From: Drosophila miranda
Taxonomy: Eukaryota > Arthropoda > Insecta > Diptera > Drosophilidae
Assembly (NCBI RefSeq): GCF_003369915.1
Contig: NC_046675.1
Span: forward strand, 16,368,001-16,432,000
Direction: 5' to 3'
Length of the DNA stretch: 64,000 nucleotides
Both the position numbers and the translations under genes were made by a program. Shown here in pieces: positions 33,951 through 44,648 of the stretch (its first letter is position 1; each line of letters starts with the position of its first letter). Under the pieces are notes generated by a model. The model did no database searches. It was given only the letters and a program-made list of their open reading frames with translations, and was not told where the DNA came from.

Positions 33951-34689
33951 TTAACTTGCCGTTTCTAATAGCGGGATTTTCTGTTTTGCGCCTCGGGAGA
34001 TGGAGTCGTACAGGGCTGGCACATCGGTGCTCCAGGTGGCAGTGAACACATTGCCAGCCACCGGATAACCGAGCTTATAGCGTTTCGCAAATTGCATGCT
34101 TCTGAAGTTGCTGCGTCCCGTAAGAATGTGTTTGGGCAGCCTTGGAAAATCGAATTTAGTGTAATCCTGTTGCCTGTAGAGCAGAAAGATAAAGCGATGG
34201 AGTCCACTCCCCGAGGCTGGTGTGGGCCCCACATAGCCGGCGCGAACATCACCCATAATCAGCTGATTGCCGGGAATGTTGAGCACCATCCAGTGCAACT
34301 TCTCCCGGGCCGAGGGCTGTTGGGTGCTTGGTGCATCCGGGTCGATCATCAGCAGCGTGTAATAGTTTGTCATGGGTGCGTTCCAGGCCACATAGGGCTC
34401 ATCGCGCACTTGCATGGGCTGTAGCTCCACGCCGCGATCGGCTTGAATAAATCCCAGATATGTGACCTAGGAGAGGAGTGGGGAGGGAATCCAGAATCAA
34501 GGCTGTGTGACACTCTTGTGCCGTCCTCATGGTTTTACCCACATTGAGAAACTCCTGCGGCCCCGCTTCAATGACATCTGGTATGACTTCCAGGTGCCTC
34601 AGGAACTTTCCAACTTCGGTTTCTGAATAAAAATCAGCATTGCAGAGTGTCCAGCTCAGGCCGAGCAAAATCCAGTGGTGGATTAGCAT
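33951..34689 (-). CDS. PEBP-family protein 3, secreted type (220 aa)
   Basis: Third tandem PEBP paralogue and the most divergent. Exons are 34689-34543 and 34466-33951. The phase-0 junction uses the donor GTGGGT and the acceptor CCTAG, giving EFLNVTYLGFI. Residues 1-18 (MLIHHWILLGLSWTLCNA) form a likely signal peptide. TLLMIDPDAPS and GSGLHRFIFLLYRQ carry the pocket motifs with conservative changes. The C-terminus (RGAKQKIPLLETAS) is longer than in its neighbours. A TATTTAA sequence about 45 bases upstream of the ATG on the minus strand may be a weak TATA box. Confidence 0.92.
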
Positions 34690-34742
34690 TCTAAAGTAGC
34701 TTTCCTACTGACTAGAATTTTATTATTGCTTCGACTTAAATA

Positions 34743-35566
34743 CATAGGAGGCCCACAGCCAAACACCTTTATTTTATTTATAAACAGCTGCCGATTTGAT
34801 TCAGATTAACTAATTTGTCATCAATTGGCTGACCAGCGCCTTTAATTAGTCTCCAGGTAGAGGAAGTGCTTGGCGTGCCTCAGAGCAATTAGTTGAGTGA
34901 CCACGGACTTGCGTGCCGTCTACTTCTTAAATCACTAAACCCACAATCAGTTAGAACCTCATTTAGTTGACAGACAGCCTATTGTAATTACCAACGACTT
35001 TTCAACATGCAAAACAGAAATACACTTTACTATTCAGCAGAGCATTGCCGATTGAATGGACTAATTCGAGTGTTTTGTTTTTGATCATTTTGAAATTTTT
35101 TAATATGACACTAAACCGTCTCATATTTCAGTCTACTTGATTAATTTTTTAATTTTATTTTAAAAATTAAATAATTATTTAAATTAGTTTAGAACTCTCA
35201 TCGAGTTCTGCCCATCGACCTTGTCTTATGTTTTTCCATTTCCAAGCTTTTTTAGTAGAGATCATAAATAAGAGTTAAAAGTGCAAAAAATCAAGGTCAA
35301 AAAATGGACCTACATATACGTCTATGAAAAAAAATTACAATATTGTTTTCAAAACATATCCTCGAACAGTATAAACTTGCATTACTTGTATAATAAAAAT
35401 TCCTGTTGTCTAAAGGGTATACAAACTTTGGTGCAGCGGGGTTAACTTACTTTATGGGTATTTTGGGCTTCGTTGGAAAACATATTGTAATTTAAGCAAA
35501 CATTTATTACATTTTTTATAACAAGTCCGTTCTTCTTTTTGAATACAACAATTAACTAACAACAAA
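34743..35566. other. AT-rich intergenic DNA
   Basis: No gene is visible. Composition is very AT-rich from 35,030 to 35,540, with T/A homopolymer runs. No repeat family match was recognised. Confidence 0.5.
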
Positions 35567-35998
35567 ATGTCCGCCAAAAACGAATCCGAATCGGCTTTAT
35601 CCGAACCGGATGACGGAGAATCAGAGGCAGATGAAGAACGTGTCGTAGAAGAGCCTAAAGACCCCAAAGGGTACCACTTTGAGCTCGGAGATCCTGACGC
35701 CCATCGACACCAAATTTGGTATCCACACACCTGTGATATCGAACCAAGTGTATTTCAAAATTTCTCTCCACCCCTTTCCGGCCAAAAAGAACAAATCAAT
35801 TTGCGGTGGCTAAGCAGCACCCGACGACATGTTCAGACACGTTTTCTGTCTCTCCCGCACGCACTCTTTGTCGCTCAATGTAGCCGTACTGACTATGTAT
35901 CGGGCCTTTGGCCTTGCTCTCCTTCTTGTCGGTGTTCTCCGCCTGCTTGGCCCTCAGTTTCTTCAACGACCTTTGTATATTCTTATCGGGTTTCCTGA
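35567..35998 (+). CDS. Hypothetical 143-aa ORF, N-terminus acidic
   Basis: The ATG is in a strong fly context (AACAAAATG). The first 35 residues are very acidic (Ser/Glu/Asp-rich), followed by DPKGYHFELGDPDAHRHQIW, which looks like genuine protein. From about residue 85 the frame is Cys/Ser/Pro-rich and lies antisense to a separate coding relic, so the C-terminal half is probably fortuitous. A GTATTTC donor-like site at residue about 62 could end a real exon. I recognise no family. It may be a fragment of a gene or a young gene. Confidence 0.3.
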   Translation: MSAKNESESALSEPDDGESEADEERVVEEPKDPKGYHFELGDPDAHRHQIWYPHTCDIEPSVFQNFSPPLSGQKEQINLRWLSSTRRHVQTRFLSLPHALFVAQCSRTDYVSGLWPCSPSCRCSPPAWPSVSSTTFVYSYRVS

Positions 35999-36098
35999 GC
36001 TTAAAAAAACGCTAGACCTGCTCCAACTGGCCCTTGGTGATGCTCAGCTTGAGCTCAGATTCAGTTACTTCATGGCCATTTCTCTTTATTCTCGTCAT
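35890..36098 (-). pseudogene. Relic of a lysine-rich (nucleolar-type) protein
   Basis: Minus-strand reading from an ATG at 36,098 gives MTRIKRNGHEVTESELKL, then SITKGQLEQV, an in-frame TAG (36,014-36,012), then RFFKLRKPDKNIQRSL and KKLRAKQAENTDKKESKAKG. The strongly basic, Lys/Glu-rich composition with one interrupting stop looks like an eroded coding exon, of the type seen in ribosome-biogenesis proteins. I cannot name the parent gene. It overlaps the plus-strand hypothetical ORF. Confidence 0.45.
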
Positions 36099-36242
36099 TT
36101 TTTTGAAGTTCTTGTTTGTCTATGTAGTAATATCTGGTCTGCTAATAGATTTTCAACTATTTTCCTTCTTCTTACCACTATCCACCATTGTTCAATCGGA
36201 ATTTTAGTGTTTTTGTATGAAATATCTTCAAATATTCCATAA

Positions 36243-36952
36243 AATAAATATATACACAATCAATAATGCTTTGATCCATTTTTGTATACCGTACCGATTT
36301 CGGGTCAGCAAGTTTGCATTATACAAATTAAAATACTTACGAGCCCTGCTTTAACAGCTCTCATCGCTTTTTCTGTAATAGTTGCAGTTTAGGGCATCTA
36401 CGTATAGTGGAGTTTTACATGACGATTGATAGTTTTCCTCTTGGCTTACTCGCATCGTATGCCAATCAACTGAATCTAAAAACACCCTCTGTGATCACGA
36501 ATTCGATTAAATAGCTAATAAAACGCCTACTGTGATCACGAAATCTTTTAAATAATCATCAATTTAGATAAATGTTTTCAATTTTTGCATTTTAATAAAT
36601 TAAATAAATAATATTTCAATTCAGTAGTTGTTGATTTTTGGTCGATTGGTGACGATCGAGAACTAATGGAGAAATTGCGAACAGAAGAAGAAGGGGCAAA
36701 GTGAATAGGGTAGAAATTGCAGAGGTTAAGTGGGAGTGGGGGAGTGGATGGCTAAAGAAGAATGGCTAAAGACTCTCGCATGCTTAACCGTTAACAACTA
36801 AAATTATGGCCTAGGCATGTTCCGTTCCATTTGGTCTGTTTTTGACTCGCGGAGCCACCTCCATTTGCTTGGATGGTGGCATCCTCGGTATTCCTTGGTA
36901 TGTATGTGGTATGTACATATAAAGCGGCAGGGCGTAGCGCTTGGCGCCTGAT
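36243..36952. other. Intergenic DNA and probable 3' UTR of the 276-aa Osiris gene
   Basis: No coding sequence. A diverged direct repeat around CTGTGATCACGA (36,489 and 36,530) and AT-rich DNA at 36,550-36,620 are visible. The last few hundred bases likely form the 3' UTR of the Osiris gene ending at 36,953. Confidence 0.45.
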
Positions 36953-37850
36953 TTAAGAGGAAGAGCTGTAGCTGGACGAGCTGGGGGATGAGCTCGACGA
37001 TGAGCCGGACGAGTACGACGAGGAGCTGCTGGGGTGGTAAGAGCTATAGGCCAGGTTCTGCGAGTCCCAGCGGGCATAGGGTCCGCTGTTCATTGGCTCC
37101 CAGCTGCTGGGGTCGTACGAGGAGGCCGTGGTGCTGGGCACGCCGTATTCCGTGGCCGGAGCTGGCATTGGCACCATGTTCATCTTCATGCCACCCAACT
37201 TCTGGATGAGATTGTAGATGAGGAAGCCGAGCACCAGCTTAATGGCAATCTTGGACAGGATCAGAGCCTTGGTGGCCTTGAGACCGATCAGAGCCAGCAG
37301 AATGGGCATGACCACCTTAAGCTTCAGCTTCATGAGCAGTAGCAGGGGCAGGAAGAGCTTGTCCTTGTTCTTTTTCTCGGCACGACCTAAGTGAGACAGA
37401 AGAAACAGGTCATTGTGGGGGTCTAGGTGTCGTGGTTGTAGACTGTAACGCACCCTCCTCTTTTGGCAGCTCCAGATCGAAGCCGCGGTCAGCACGATAG
37501 GTCATCACGGAGCTGGCGAAAAAGGTCTCTGGCAGCTGGAGACGCATCTCGTTGGTGTGCAGAATGCGGCCAATGCGATCCACAATAACTTTGTCGATGA
37601 CATCGTCGTCGAAGGCACGGCCACTGACCTCTTCCTCCACATTAGCCATCGTGTCCAGATAGGTCAGCACCTTTTCCTTCAGGCAATGCATGGCATTGGC
37701 ATGGAAGCACTTATCCACAATGGTCGAGATCAGCTCGTCGGAGCTGTGGATGCGCGGTGTGACCGCATTCTCGATGGCAGCGCCAGACACAGCACCAGAC
37801 ACTAGCAGCACACAACCGACCGCGAGCAAGGACGTGAAACGGATGGCCAT
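36953..37850 (-). CDS. Osiris-family protein, Ser-rich tail (276 aa)
   Basis: Osiris proteins (DUF1676) are insect-specific secreted or endosomal membrane proteins of epidermal cells, linked to cuticle nanostructure and trafficking. Exons are 37850-37454 and 37386-36953, phase 1 (G|GTGCGT, TTAG|GTCG), giving [10 protein letters not shown]. There is a signal peptide at 1-23 and the family two-Cys region C48/C56 ([15 protein letters not shown]). A hydrophobic DUF1676 core lies at about 143-195, just after the KNKDK basic segment. An NLAY sequence corresponding to the AQxLAY motif lies near 238, then a Ser/Tyr-only tail to the end. The TATA box is at 37,983-37,989. From length and order it could be Osi8, but I do not assert this. 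Confidence 0.93.
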
Positions 37851-37982
37851 TATATTGAATCGGGTCTCCTCTTGGGCACACTTTAAAGAGATATATATAT
37901 ATATTGACACTACCAGAGCGCGTAGTGTTCACGGCGATGTCGATGCGACGACAATGTTGGACAGTTGTTCGAGCGACAACGG

Positions 37983-37989
37983 TTTTATA
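37983..37989 (-). promoter_or_regulatory. TATA box of the 276-aa Osiris gene
   Basis: TATAAAA on the minus strand (context CAGTATAAAACC) lies 133 bases upstream of the ATG. Transcription would start near 37,955, leaving a leader of about 100 bases. Confidence 0.65.
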
Positions 37990-38299
37990 CTGCCGCTCCC
38001 CACAGGCAGGGCTCGCAACGCACCGCAAGAGAGCCACAGACAGTGGCAGAGACAGAGACCTGCTGCAAGTATTTTGGAGCGCACACTTTTTGGTTTTTGG
38101 ACAGCGGCAACAAAATCGAGTGACGAGACTGACGGAACGCCAACGGGGCCGAAGCCGAACCCTAGCCAAGTCCACGGAAAGCAAATGTCCAAAAAGTTTT
38201 TCACCAAAAAATACTATCTGGGTTGTCCACGGGCCTGCCTGGCAATAGAGCGCCCCCCTCCCCCCACCAGTCGGCACTAACGCATGTCTTCAGCGCTTT

Positions 38300-40568
38300 C
38301 TCGCTTTCCATATCGGCCAGACACCCACCCCCGCCTCAATACAGCCTTTTGGTTTTGGCCAAAGTTGCATTACACTGACGCTGCTCCGATGAAAATAACT
38401 TTTGTTTCCTATTAGTATGCAGGCCCTCAACTCTTACGCGACCGACCGCATGAAAGCCAGATCGAAGGGCTTGGGCACGTACATATTTCAACGTATTGTG
38501 TCAAATTTCGATACAAGAAATCAGTACGGAACTCACCTACGCTTAGGTATTGATTCATACTCCTCTGCCTCCTCGTAGGATTGCTTTGATTGGATTTGAC
38601 TTCTTTTTTTTTGTTTGTTTCAGCGTGTATGCGGAACTGTTTGCTGAATTCAGCAGCGGATTCAATTATCGTATGTATTTGATACATTTGTTGTTATTAG
38701 ATTACGAAATAGATTTTCATTTTTATTTGTGACACATTTCCAGCAGACACGTTTCTTGGCTAATTTGGGTCGAATTTCTGGGAACCATGGCCTACATTCT
38801 CTTCTCTTGAATATTCATTATTTAGTAATTGGACCAATGATTTTGTTATGATGATCATAACTTCATAATTGGTGTTCATATACGCAGTCATTGTGCATTT
38901 GGATGCACATAATCAAACGTCTAGAAGTGGTCCCCCAATGGATCAATCTCACTAGAAAATTAGTAGCTGACATTTCTAGACGGACAAAAACAAATGGCTA
39001 AATGAAACTGCACTGACTTCGTGATTGTACGTTCCTCAATTAATTTACGCTTTAGAATTGAAAGATTAAAGGCCGGGATGGTTGGGAATACATTGAGCTT
39101 TAATTTTAAATTAACTTTTAAATGCAATAATACACTTGAACCTATTCAGTTGAGCTAGAATAAATAGGCATTTTTTGTAATGCTTTTGAAAAAATTGATA
39201 AATAGCTTTAAAAACGTGTCCTGGAAATCACAAACTTTCTGGCTATATTAACAATTCATATAAATCGGTAAGTTGGTTAAAAAGATATAGCGGTTTGACT
39301 TTTGAAAATTGTTGAACTTATTCAGTTGAGCGGCACTGTACTTTGCATGAGACAGAACTTAGGTTTTGGGCCCAGATACTTAAATACTAGATACCTCCAC
39401 ATACTTAGATTGCAGTTTTTATTCGAGTTAATACAATGGCTACACCTAAAGACATACCGAGTTGAAGTTGTTTACCATCTGTGCAATTTTTATATATTTT
39501 TTTGTATTTTATGGTTCAAGACTGTTATTTCAAGACTTAAGTTCTTCAATGGCTACTAATCATTAAAATGGTTCAAAGAAGGTCAAACATTTTGTAAAAA
39601 ATCAACCTTATTTTATATGACACTAAGCAATGATTGTGGTAGGGCAATCTTGGAAACAAAGTGCTCTGTAAGTAACGAAAGAGGTACTGATCATAAAAAT
39701 CATAAAGACGCATGAAAACATTAGTTAGTATATCCTCACTAATATTGGTTATCTTCTATTGCCGTGTTATTGGCAAAAATTGGTAAAAGCTTTGGCCAAC
39801 TTCTCTCAGAGTTGCACAATCAAATCCAACATCTTTCCGGCTGGTTGCCAAAATCATTTCATCCTCATAAGTGTTATCTAATTGTCATTTTAAATAATGC
39901 AATAGGTGTCGTGTCTAATTTTTATGTGTATCACTACTGTTATCCCCACGACAAAACAAATTGGTGGGCTGCAAAGCCACACTTTTGCTTGGTTCGTGCC
40001 AAACCAAAGAGCCGACAACTTTATGTCGCTCGATAAATTTCCATATGCCCGCGTCTTGCCCAGGCCAGGCTGCATATGATGTTGTGTGAGTCGTGTGGTG
40101 TGTGTTGCCCAAAACAGCGTCCTCATGCATGCCAAACGATTATGAAAGTGGCGCCAGCTGTCCAGCTGTCCGCCGCAGAGGGAGCGGTAGCCCCCCGCAC
40201 TGTGCAGTCGCCTGATAAATTGGCTTAAAATCTGTGAAAATTGCAAACAGAACAGCGAGGGGCCACTGGCCGAAAATTCATCGATTCAGCCGATTCACAC
40301 TTTATTGGGTTCTAGATGGTAGCCGCGATGTGGCATGGAACATGAAAAATGGATGCTTGACCATTCGCCAGCATTGCCTTTCAAATTAAATTCGAGCTCT
40401 CTGAAATGTATGTAGATTATCCTACCCAGAAGGTGTTGGGGTATACTCGTATCTACCTTTTGGTCAGTGCGAAGAGTACGAAAGTGGCTGAAAGATTAAG
40501 GTCAATAAATTAAGGTAAGTAGCTGGGAAAATTGAAACGTTTGTACGGTGAACCATATGTTTTCTCTG
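38300..40568. other. Intergenic DNA between Osiris genes
   Basis: No gene is supported. AT-rich DNA from 38,600 to 39,900 holds only short frames. It is likely to contain regulatory DNA for the Osiris genes. Confidence 0.45.
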
Positions 40569-40925
40569 TACACTACAAAAAATAAAATGCCATAGTAAGG
40601 AGAAACTCACCCATACTTTAATTTAAATAATTAAATTAAAATATTTAATCTAAATATGATAATATTTTATTTAATTAATTTGAATATGATAATATTTTAT
40701 TTAAATACATAATATACTAATTTTAAGTATGAAAATTATTTACTTTTAATATGAAATAAATTACTTGAAATATGAAAGCTATTTTTGATCAAATATTTTC
40801 GTATTCATTTCAAAATAAAAGTGAAAACACTTTTTTTTTTTACAAATTCCACTCACGAGTCAAATCTACTGGTATACATTTTTAAATCTAAAGGTAAAAA
40901 TTACAATTACAGGACTTTTTTCCCT
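40569..40925 (-). mobile_element. AT-rich MITE-like repeat, copy 1 (inverted)
   Basis: The reverse complement of this segment aligns with the copies at 44.3 and 55.5 kb. The shared core is AGATTTAAAAATGTATRCC followed by a GAGTGGRAATTGTAAAA-like string. One end starts TACACTACAAAAAATA, resembling the terminal repeats of copy 2. It contains no coding capacity and so is a non-autonomous element or its relic. Confidence 0.65.
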
Positions 40926-42024
40926 AAATTTAATCCCTAAGTAATTTTATAAAATATGTAATATCAAATCCTATGCAGTTCCAACTGAAATTTCAAAAAA
41001 ATGCCTCAATATACTGTCCTGGGTATCTCCTAGTCGTGCTCTCCAGTCGCTTCTGCTCTCCACACTTTTCCCCGAACTCGAATTCCTGTTTAGAAGACCT
41101 TCGTTGTGCAGTTGAGCGCAATCGGAGCTGGTAGGAATTTATTTTGAGATTTTTCCTTTTCTATTTGTGCGACGAATGAAAGATTTATGGCTGTGAGCAA
41201 ACATGCTTCGGTGACCGGCATTCTATGTTGTTTGGAAATGTCCCTGATCTGTGGGTTTTCCTGGGGCGAGAATATGCAAAGACTTTCACTCTCAGGTGGC
41301 GGTGGCGTTGCCGGCTGTCAACTTTCGCGCAAGTGAAAATAAGAAATTTAAATTTTTAAATTATATTCAGTGGATGGATCAATTTAATCGATCGCCAAAG
41401 CCGGGCCCCAAGCCCCAGGCTTGAGTGGAATGCTTAATTATATTTTCTACTGAGGGCTGGCTGCCGTTGGATGTGGATTAAATTTGGCTAATTAGGACGC
41501 AATTGCTGTGCCCGCCGCATTGGCCTATAAATATTGTATGCCAAGTGAAATTGGTCGAGAGCCGGAGACTCCCACCGGAGGCGTACTGACGGGGCGGAAC
41601 ACGTTAATTAGACCCTGTCCTGCCGGCTGGGGCTCGTAAAGTTCGAAGTCTGTCGATGGCCCAAGGCTTCGGCTTAAAGATTAAGGATTATGGCTGACCT
41701 ACGGCCCACCCGTGCTTTCAGTAAATTAAATCAAAGCTTAGCATGTTCAAGGCATTTTATTCTACTACTTTATTTTGGTTTTCTGCCTTCTCTCTTTTCT
41801 TATTCTCTTGTTTTCAATAAATAGTTAATAAATATTATATATAAAGTCTAAAGAAAAGGGACAGCAGAGCAGGAGGATAAAAGGGATACCAGTCCAAAGG
41901 ACTGGGGAAGTGTCAGGAACAAAAGCCTCAAAAAACTTCTAACAATTAACAATCTTTTTGCGCTCTTGTGCTGCCCACTTTTTATGGCCCTCAATGTTCC
42001 GCTCCGCTCTCTGGTTTTTGCGGC
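40926..42024. other. Intergenic DNA and 3' UTR of the 273-aa Osiris gene
   Basis: No gene is seen. On the minus strand AATAAA lies at 41,756-41,761, about 265 bases past the stop of the next gene, a good candidate poly(A) signal. The rest is ordinary intergenic DNA. Confidence 0.45.
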
Positions 42025-43446
42025 TTAGACATAACCCTTGTAGGCCATTTCCTGGGCCAACTGCTGGGGCTGCTCCACAACTGGGGCGGGGACGGCAACG
42101 GAGCCAAATGTACGGCCATCCCAGGGGCCGTGGGCGGTGATGTGGGCGGTGTGATGATGATCATGGGCAATCTGTTGGGGCAAAAAGAGCAAAAGTGTAA
42201 TTTTAAAACATGCTTCCCTCGAGGATGGGCAACAAAAACAATCTATTAAATGCACATGTTGGTTCGGGAAGTAGTTGGTTGAGTGTCAGTTTTGTTTCGT
42301 TTCGGTGTGGTTGGGGATGCGGGAGCGGGTTGTGGGCGAGGATTCTGACTGGACTTACCCTGCGTGTGCCCTCTCTAGACTCTAGACAGTGTGGGGGTTC
42401 TTATACATACATGCATATTGTACGAGTACTTATGGACACCTAATCCTAATTGCAATAATGTTTGACTCTTCTCTTGAATCGTCGCCACAACTCACTCACG
42501 CAACCAAAGCAAAACTCTCTAACGCTCTCTCTAATTACCACAGCCAGCGAATGCCTAGAAGACAATTAGAGGTGCGTTTTAGTATCGAGGCTGGCTTACC
42601 TTTTTGCACAATTGGAAAATGGCCAAACCAACCGAGACTAGGAAAGAGAAGAAGCCCAGGGCTAGAGCGTTGAACGCCTTTATCTTGAGGATACCAATGG
42701 CCATTGGTATGACGGTGATGGCCTTCAGCAGGATGAGAACCAGAATGGGCATGGCCAGCTTGCGGAGACGGTGCTTCTTGCCTGCAAACGGATCATGATC
42801 AGGGAGATCATTCGTATAGGTTAATAAACGTAGCCCACAAGATAGTTATACTGCCAAAAGCATGCAGAAATCAACCCACCCTTCTTGAAGATGTTGCCCT
42901 TCTTACCCCTGGCTTCACCATCAACAGCACTATCATCATCATCGCCGTTTAGCTGCAGATTCAAGCTCAGCTCGTCGTTGGCCAGATTGCGAGCCGAGAC
43001 GGTGATCTTGGCATCGGCCATGGGCAAGTTCATGCTGACATCATGGCCCTGGATGTAGTTCTCGAGGGCATCCATGAAGCCATCGGCACTGCTGGCACGG
43101 GCACGGGCATCGTTGATCGGGCTCATCTTCTGGCCATTGGAGCGTACTTCCAGGTTGGAGAGCTAAATGCGTCGAAAGATTAAGCAGCTGCATTTGGTAG
43201 ACGAAATATTTAAATAAATGTTAAATAATTTCTTACCGTGTAGCTGTCTTTACTCATCACGCTGTCCACAAAGCGCATGGCACGCTCTTTGATGCAGGCC
43301 ATCGAATCTTGGCCACTGGCGCATTTGCTCTGCTCCTCGGCAATCAGCCGCTGAAGCGGCAGCTGCTGTGTCGAGGCACCCGCCGCCGCCTGGCCGACAG
43401 CCACCAGGGCTGCAACACCGAAAATCACAAGGAGCAGTTTAGCCAT
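42025..43446 (-). CDS. Osiris-family protein, four coding exons (273 aa)
   Basis: Exons are 43446-43237, 43162-42880, 42781-42600 and 42171-42025, with phases 0, 1 and 0 and standard GT-AG sites. There is a signal peptide at 1-20 and a two-Cys region C42/C51 ([16 protein letters not shown]). A hydrophobic DUF1676 segment at about 172-222 follows the basic KKHRLRK stretch. The tail has a His-rich patch ([16 protein letters not shown]) and [12 protein letters not shown], a variant of the AQxLAY motif conserved in Osiris proteins. The TATA box is at 43,536-43,542. Position and size suggest Osi7, which remains unverified. It lies 4.2 kb upstream of the 276-aa Osiris gene on the same strand. Confidence 0.93.
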
Positions 43447-43535
43447 TTTGTTAACTGTTTTTTTCGCTCTGTTGCCGCTGTTGCCTCAATGCTGGCACAA
43501 TTGCGTTTAATAATCGTTTTTCTATTGTTCACGAT

Positions 43536-43542
43536 TTTTATA
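43536..43542 (-). promoter_or_regulatory. TATA box of the 273-aa Osiris gene
   Basis: TATAAAA on the minus strand (context GGGAGTATAAAAATCG) lies 90 bases upstream of the ATG. Initiation is expected near 43,510. Confidence 0.7.
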
Positions 43543-43559
43543 CTCCCAATGTTTTAGCC

Positions 43560-44285
43560 TCTGCGGCCGGCGTCTTTCGCTGCCCCCACCTTCCCGAGTG
43601 TCGCAAGTGTCGACGTCGCAGTGTCTTCGTTGTTGTCTTCGTCTTCGTCGCTGTCGCCCCAGCGAATGGTGATTCAAAAGAAATGCTCGAAAAAGACATG
43701 AATGAAGCAAATACTGAAAGAGCCGAAGCGCTCCGCCATTGCACTGCTGTTGCGGGTGTGTGCGTGCGTGCCTTTGGGTACTGTACCACGTGTCGTATAC
43801 TTAATGTGGCTATATCTCAACCGCGTGCCGGCCCGGCCACATTGGAGTATTTTCTTAACCGGTGGCTGGGGGGAATAATGCCTTCGTTTCATTCAACAGT
43901 TTGCTCTGAAGAAACATTAAGGAAGCCACACTCTGGCCATTAACTGATTAAATCTCAATTCTCCATTGTACCTGTGATTTCTTGTTGTTGGAAATTAGAT
44001 ATGAGCTTCGATGAACAATGTAATTTCCGAACAACGTTTCACCCGATTAAAATTAAATTGCAAAAATGTTAAGCTGAAAGATTTTGTATACAAAATCTAA
44101 CATAATTGAAGTAATAAAATAAATACTTGAAAAACAAGGCAATGCGGAAAATAAAAAAGAGAATATTTTCTTTCCTAACTTTCATAATTATAAATGGTCA
44201 AGTGACTCTTGAATCACTTTGAAACTATAGAAGTAAAAAGTTTGATTGGCAATTATCATTCCTTGAACACGTTTTAATTGGCTAT
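43560..44285. other. Intergenic DNA upstream of the 273-aa Osiris gene
   Basis: No gene is supported. There are GAAGAC-like runs at about 43,620-43,660 and AT-rich DNA from 43,950. This is probably promoter-proximal regulatory DNA. Confidence 0.4.
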
Positions 44286-44648
44286 TACACCCATAGAAAA
44301 AGCCTGAAATTTTCATATTTTAACTTGGATTTAAATATTTGTACCAAAAGATTTCCACCAAGAGTGGAAATTGTAAAATGAAAATAAAAACATTTGATTT
44401 AATTATATTTCATATTTCAATGAAATATTTTGATATTAAGATTAAATATATTTCATAGAAGTTTATAATATTATAAATATTATAAAGTGTTTTATATTTA
44501 AATTAAATTTGGGCCGTGTTATACTTCTTGATACATTTATGTTTACACCGAAGTATTCTATTTAATCTCATTATGTTTGTATTTAAAAACCAAATATATA
44601 ATCAATATATGGGCGTTTATTTTTTAACACTATTTTTCTTTGAGTGTA
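44286..44648 (+). mobile_element. AT-rich MITE-like repeat, copy 2, with terminal inverted repeats
   Basis: The left end TACACCCATAGAAAAA and the right end (reverse complement TACACTCAAAGAAAAA) form a 16-base inverted repeat with two mismatches. The internal string CCAAAAGATTTCCACCAAGA and the following GTGGAAATTGTAAAATG align with copies 1 and 3. It is about 363 bases, AT-rich and without an ORF. This copy defines the element's ends best. Confidence 0.75.

Noticed and set aside
37690-38280. 196- and 188-codon frames on both strands
   Set aside because: They overlap exon 1 and the promoter of the 276-aa Osiris gene in other frames and contain no domain.
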